A DNA stretch of 24,536 nucleotides. Origin: Betaproteobacteria bacterium. Its GTDB lineage: Bacteria; Pseudomonadota; Gammaproteobacteria; Burkholderiales; Burkholderiaceae_C. Below, piece after piece: positions 22,448-24,536 of this stretch. Each line of letters begins with the position of its first letter. Within the stretch, counting starts at the first letter, position 1. The position numbers and the translations under genes were made by a program. The DNA lies in contig RFTR01000007.1 in the NCBI GenBank assembly GCA_009923345.1, forward strand, positions 1-24,536. The letters are read 5' to 3'. The notes under the pieces were generated by a model. It saw only the letters and a list, made by a program, of their open reading frames with translations. It ran no database searches and was not told the origin of the DNA.

Positions 22448-22879
22448 CTATTCTTTGTTAGAAACCAGTTTGGTAAACAACTGGTGCTCGCAAAGTCCAT
22501 CCCCACATGTTTCGCACTTACCAGTCCAACGTACGGGCATGTCGCTGCGCCTCAGCAAATGTGCCCATTGCGGTGTTTGGGTAGCGAGGCAAAACAATGC
22601 GTTTTGTAAACGCAGAGAACCTTTTCCATAAACAACTTGAAACACCATGCCTCGCGTTTGCAAGCCAGCGCGGAGTTCTTGGTCTACAAAGGATTGCGTC
22701 TCGGTGGGAGAGCCTAGGTCTAGCCCACAGAGCAAGGCGATATCTTCTTGTTCTAAGCTTTGAATATGGGGGCTATCAGTCACTTCTAAAGGAATGCTTT
22801 GGCTCTTTAAGAATTTTCCAAGGGCCATAGCGAGTTCAGTTTTTCCCGTAACGGGTGCGCCGAGTATGGCGACTTTCAT
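22448..22879 (-). CDS. Small P-loop ATPase-like protein with Cys-rich C terminus, function unknown
   Basis: I do not recognise a named function. The 143-residue protein opens with a P loop, GAPVTGKT (7-14), after a short beta strand (MKVAIL). IALLCGLDLGSP (47-58) and RGMVFQVVYGKGSLRLQNAL (76-95) recall the nucleoside-kinase-like domain of NadR, but I see no clear Walker B. Near the end C122, C125, C130 and H132 form a CX2CX4CXH cluster (KCETCGDGLCEHQLF) that could bind zinc or an iron-sulphur centre. It is transcribed after eno and ftsB (61 bases from ftsB) and converges on hslO with a single base between the stops. Similar small ATP-binding proteins occur in Comamonadaceae, as far as I recall. 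Confidence 0.75.
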   Translation of the reverse strand: MKVAILGAPVTGKTELAMALGKFLKSQSIPLEVTDSPHIQSLEQEDIALLCGLDLGSPTETQSFVDQELRAGLQTRGMVFQVVYGKGSLRLQNALFCLATQTPQWAHLLRRSDMPVRWTGKCETCGDGLCEHQLFTKLVSNKE

Positions 22880-22940
22880 ATATTGAAACCGTTAATCGGG
22901 GTCTGCAACTGTCTGTTGCGCATGTGCATGGAATGAGAGT

Positions 22941-23222
22941 TTAAGGTGCAATTTGCACAAAAATTTCATTGGGTTTGACCATGCCTATTTCTGCTCTGGC
23001 GCGTTCTTCTACCATCTCTAAGCCGTCTTTCAGATCGTGCAACTCTGCGCCTAGGCGCTCGTTCGCTAATTGAGCCGCTTGGTTGTTTTGCTTTTGCTCT
23101 TTGAGTTGTTGTTGAAGACGCATGACATCGGGCAAGCTTCCGCGACCAAACCACAATTGGGCTTGCAGCACTAAAAGGAGTGCAATCAAAACCATGTGAA
23201 TAGGACGCAGGATGGTAAGCAT
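22941..23222 (-). CDS. ftsB: Cell division protein FtsB
   Basis: FtsB is a small bitopic protein that, with FtsL and FtsQ, bridges early and late divisome parts and helps activate septal peptidoglycan synthesis by FtsWI. The 93-residue product has a short cytoplasmic end, one membrane segment (about 8-24, IHMVLIALLLVLQAQLWFG), then a coiled coil (about 35-75) rich in Q, L and E. The AEIGMVKPNEIFVQI end matches the DivIC/FtsB family, where the conserved R-x-E-x-G-M-V-x-P-x-E motif lies. It follows eno by 57 bases on the same strand, a pairing also seen in E. coli. The ATG at 23222 has no clear ribosome site; M10 is a less likely alternative. Confidence 0.9.
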   Translation of the reverse strand: MLTILRPIHMVLIALLLVLQAQLWFGRGSLPDVMRLQQQLKEQKQNNQAAQLANERLGAELHDLKDGLEMVEERARAEIGMVKPNEIFVQIAP

Positions 23223-23279
23223 GTAAACAGTGAAAGTCGATGGGCTAAAAGTTTAAAGCGAATAAGCCTTTGCGTTTTA

Positions 23280-24536
23280 TTAGCCTTTGAGGTTGTAAAA
23301 AGCGGAGCGACCTGGATACACCGCTACATCACCTAAGTCTTCCTCAATACGCAAGAGTTGGTTGTATTTCGCCATACGGTCTGATCGGCTCATCGAGCCA
23401 GTTTTGATCTGGCCTGCATTCAAACCCACTGCAATGTCTGCGATGGTGGAGTCTTCGGTTTCACCAGAGCGGTGGCTGATCACAGCCGTGTAACCCGCAC
23501 GCTTGGCCATTTCAATAGCGGCGAAAGTTTCGGTCAAGGTGCCAATTTGATTGATCTTGATGAGGATGGAATTGGCAATGCCTTTTTCGATACCTTCTTG
23601 GAATATTTTGGTGTTTGTCACGAACAAGTCGTCACCCACGATTTGTACTTTTTTCGCCAAGCGGTCGGTCAGAACTTTCCATCCGTCCCAATCGCCTTCG
23701 GCCATGCCATCTTCAATGCTGATGATGGGGTATTTGTCGCACCAAGTCGCCAACATGTCGGCCCATTGTTGGGCAGACAGTTGCAAGCCTTCGCCTTCTA
23801 AGTGGTATTTACCGTCTTTGTAAAACTCACTGGCCGCGCAATCTAAGCCGATGGCGATTTGCTCGCCTGCGGTGTAGCCTGCAGCAGCAATAGCGTCCAA
23901 GATCATTTGGATAGCCGCTTCGTGGTTTGTGACGTTGGGGGCAAAGCCACCTTCGTCGCCCACAGCAATGCTCATACCTTTATCGTGGATGATTTTCTTG
24001 AGTGCATGGAACACCTCTGCGCCATAACGCACCGCTTCTCTGAAACTGGGCGCGCCGATGGGGATGATCATGAACTCTTGCAAGTCCAAGTTGTTGTTGG
24101 CATGGGCGCCACCGTTGATCACGTTCATCATCGGTACGGGCAACTGGGTTGCATGCATGCCACCAAAGTAACGATAAAGGGGCAAACCAGATTCTTCAGC
24201 AGCCGCACGGGCTACAGCCATGGACACTGCCAGTATGGCATTCGCACCTAAACGGCTTTTGTTATCTGTGCCGTCTAAGTCGATCAGAGTTTTGTCGAGA
24301 AAAGCTTGTTCGGAAGCGTCTAAGCCTAAAACGGCTTCTGAAATTTCCGTGTTGATGTGCTCTACTGCTTTCAAAACGCCTTTGCCGAGATAGCGATTTT
24401 TATCGCCATCACGCAATTCAATCGCTTCGCGGCTGCCGGTGGATGCGCCAGAAGGCACTGCAGCACGTCCCATCGTTCCAGACTCTAGTAACACGTCACA
24501 TTCCACGGTGGGGTTGCCACGACTGTCCAAAATTTC
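23280..24536 (-). CDS. eno: Enolase (5' end outside window)
   Basis: Enolase converts 2-phosphoglycerate to phosphoenolpyruvate in glycolysis and is also part of the RNA degradosome in E. coli. The frame is open to the window edge (24536); the TTG at 24530 is the leucine of EILDSRGNPT, not a start, so about 10 N-terminal residues are missing. The 418 visible residues contain all standard sites: SGASTG (catalytic loop), GDEGGFAPN with the catalytic Glu, SIEDGMAEGDWDGW with Mg2+ ligands, the signature LIKINQIGTLTET with the catalytic Lys, SHRSGETEDST with His, and KTGSMSRSDRMAKYNQLL with the second Lys. ftsB follows. Nothing unusual was noted. Confidence 0.98.
   Translation of the reverse strand, partial: EILDSRGNPTVECDVLLESGTMGRAAVPSGASTGSREAIELRDGDKNRYLGKGVLKAVEHINTEISEAVLGLDASEQAFLDKTLIDLDGTDNKSRLGANAILAVSMAVARAAAEESGLPLYRYFGGMHATQLPVPMMNVINGGAHANNNLDLQEFMIIPIGAPSFREAVRYGAEVFHALKKIIHDKGMSIAVGDEGGFAPNVTNHEAAIQMILDAIAAAGYTAGEQIAIGLDCAASEFYKDGKYHLEGEGLQLSAQQWADMLATWCDKYPIISIEDGMAEGDWDGWKVLTDRLAKKVQIVGDDLFVTNTKIFQEGIEKGIANSILIKINQIGTLTETFAAIEMAKRAGYTAVISHRSGETEDSTIADIAVGLNAGQIKTGSMSRSDRMAKYNQLLRIEEDLGDVAVYPGRSAFYNLKG

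Noticed and set aside
22905..22919. GCAAC/GTTGC stem after ftsB as a terminator
   Set aside because: The stem is only 5 bp and no T run follows on the - strand.
24528..24530. TTG as the start codon of eno
   Set aside because: It encodes the leucine of EILDSRGNPT; the frame continues to the window edge, so the true start is outside.
1..24536. CRISPR array, tRNA/rRNA genes, prophage or insertion sequence
   Set aside because: No spaced direct repeats, cloverleaf-like gene, transposase, terminal inverted repeats or phage genes were seen; XerD here is the housekeeping recombinase and not an integrase.

Overview
The window looks like a piece of a betaproteobacterial core chromosome. It most resembles the order Burkholderiales, probably a Comamonadaceae-like organism of moderate G+C. 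This rests on recognisable protein families and on gene neighbourhoods (carB-greA, yhbY facing rlmE-ftsH-folP-glmM, a single pst-pho locus, DUF455 facing a gamma-carbonic anhydrase and hslO, eno-ftsB). I inferred this by eye; no database was searched. No tRNA, rRNA, insertion sequence, prophage or CRISPR array was seen. All genes appear intact except carB and eno, which are cut by the window edges. There is no gene-free stretch longer than about 130 bases.

Layout. (1) 1-1367: the 3' end of carB, then greA, on the + strand. (2) 1368-1447: a short convergent gap with a hairpin and a REP-like palindrome. (3) 1448-6913: yhbY (-) diverges from rlmE (+), followed by ftsH, folP and glmM. A good sigma-32-like promoter lies before ftsH, and an intrinsic terminator separates ftsH from folP. 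(4) 6914-13614: the complete phosphate locus pstS, pstC, pstA, pstB, phoU, phoB, phoR, with a Pho box before pstS and a terminator-like hairpin after it. (5) 13611-18046, - strand: a MATE exporter and the ArnT-like membrane glycosyltransferase upstream of it, a type B L31 ribosomal protein gene, and an AEC-family transporter. (6) 18146-20062, + strand: a Bug/TctC periplasmic binding protein and xerD. (7) 20096-22446: a DUF455 ferritin-like gene (-) diverges from a gamma-carbonic anhydrase overlapping hslO (Hsp33). (8) 22448-24536, - strand: a small P-loop protein with a Cys-rich tail, ftsB and the 5'-truncated eno.

How the genes work together. The pst-pho cluster makes a self-contained phosphate sensing and uptake system: PstSCAB imports phosphate, PhoU couples transporter state to the PhoR kinase, and PhoB acts on the Pho box. 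The rlmE-ftsH-folP-glmM block combines rRNA methylation, membrane proteolysis, folate synthesis and cell-wall precursor synthesis. Its sigma-32-like promoter suggests that ftsH responds to heat. Most of the rest is housekeeping.

I did not find a convincing new multi-gene system. The items most worth a second look are the small P-loop protein with a CX2CX4CXH tail, the lone REP-like palindrome after greA, the regulatory DNA around ftsH and pstS, and the symmetric palindrome between the DUF455 and carbonic anhydrase genes.
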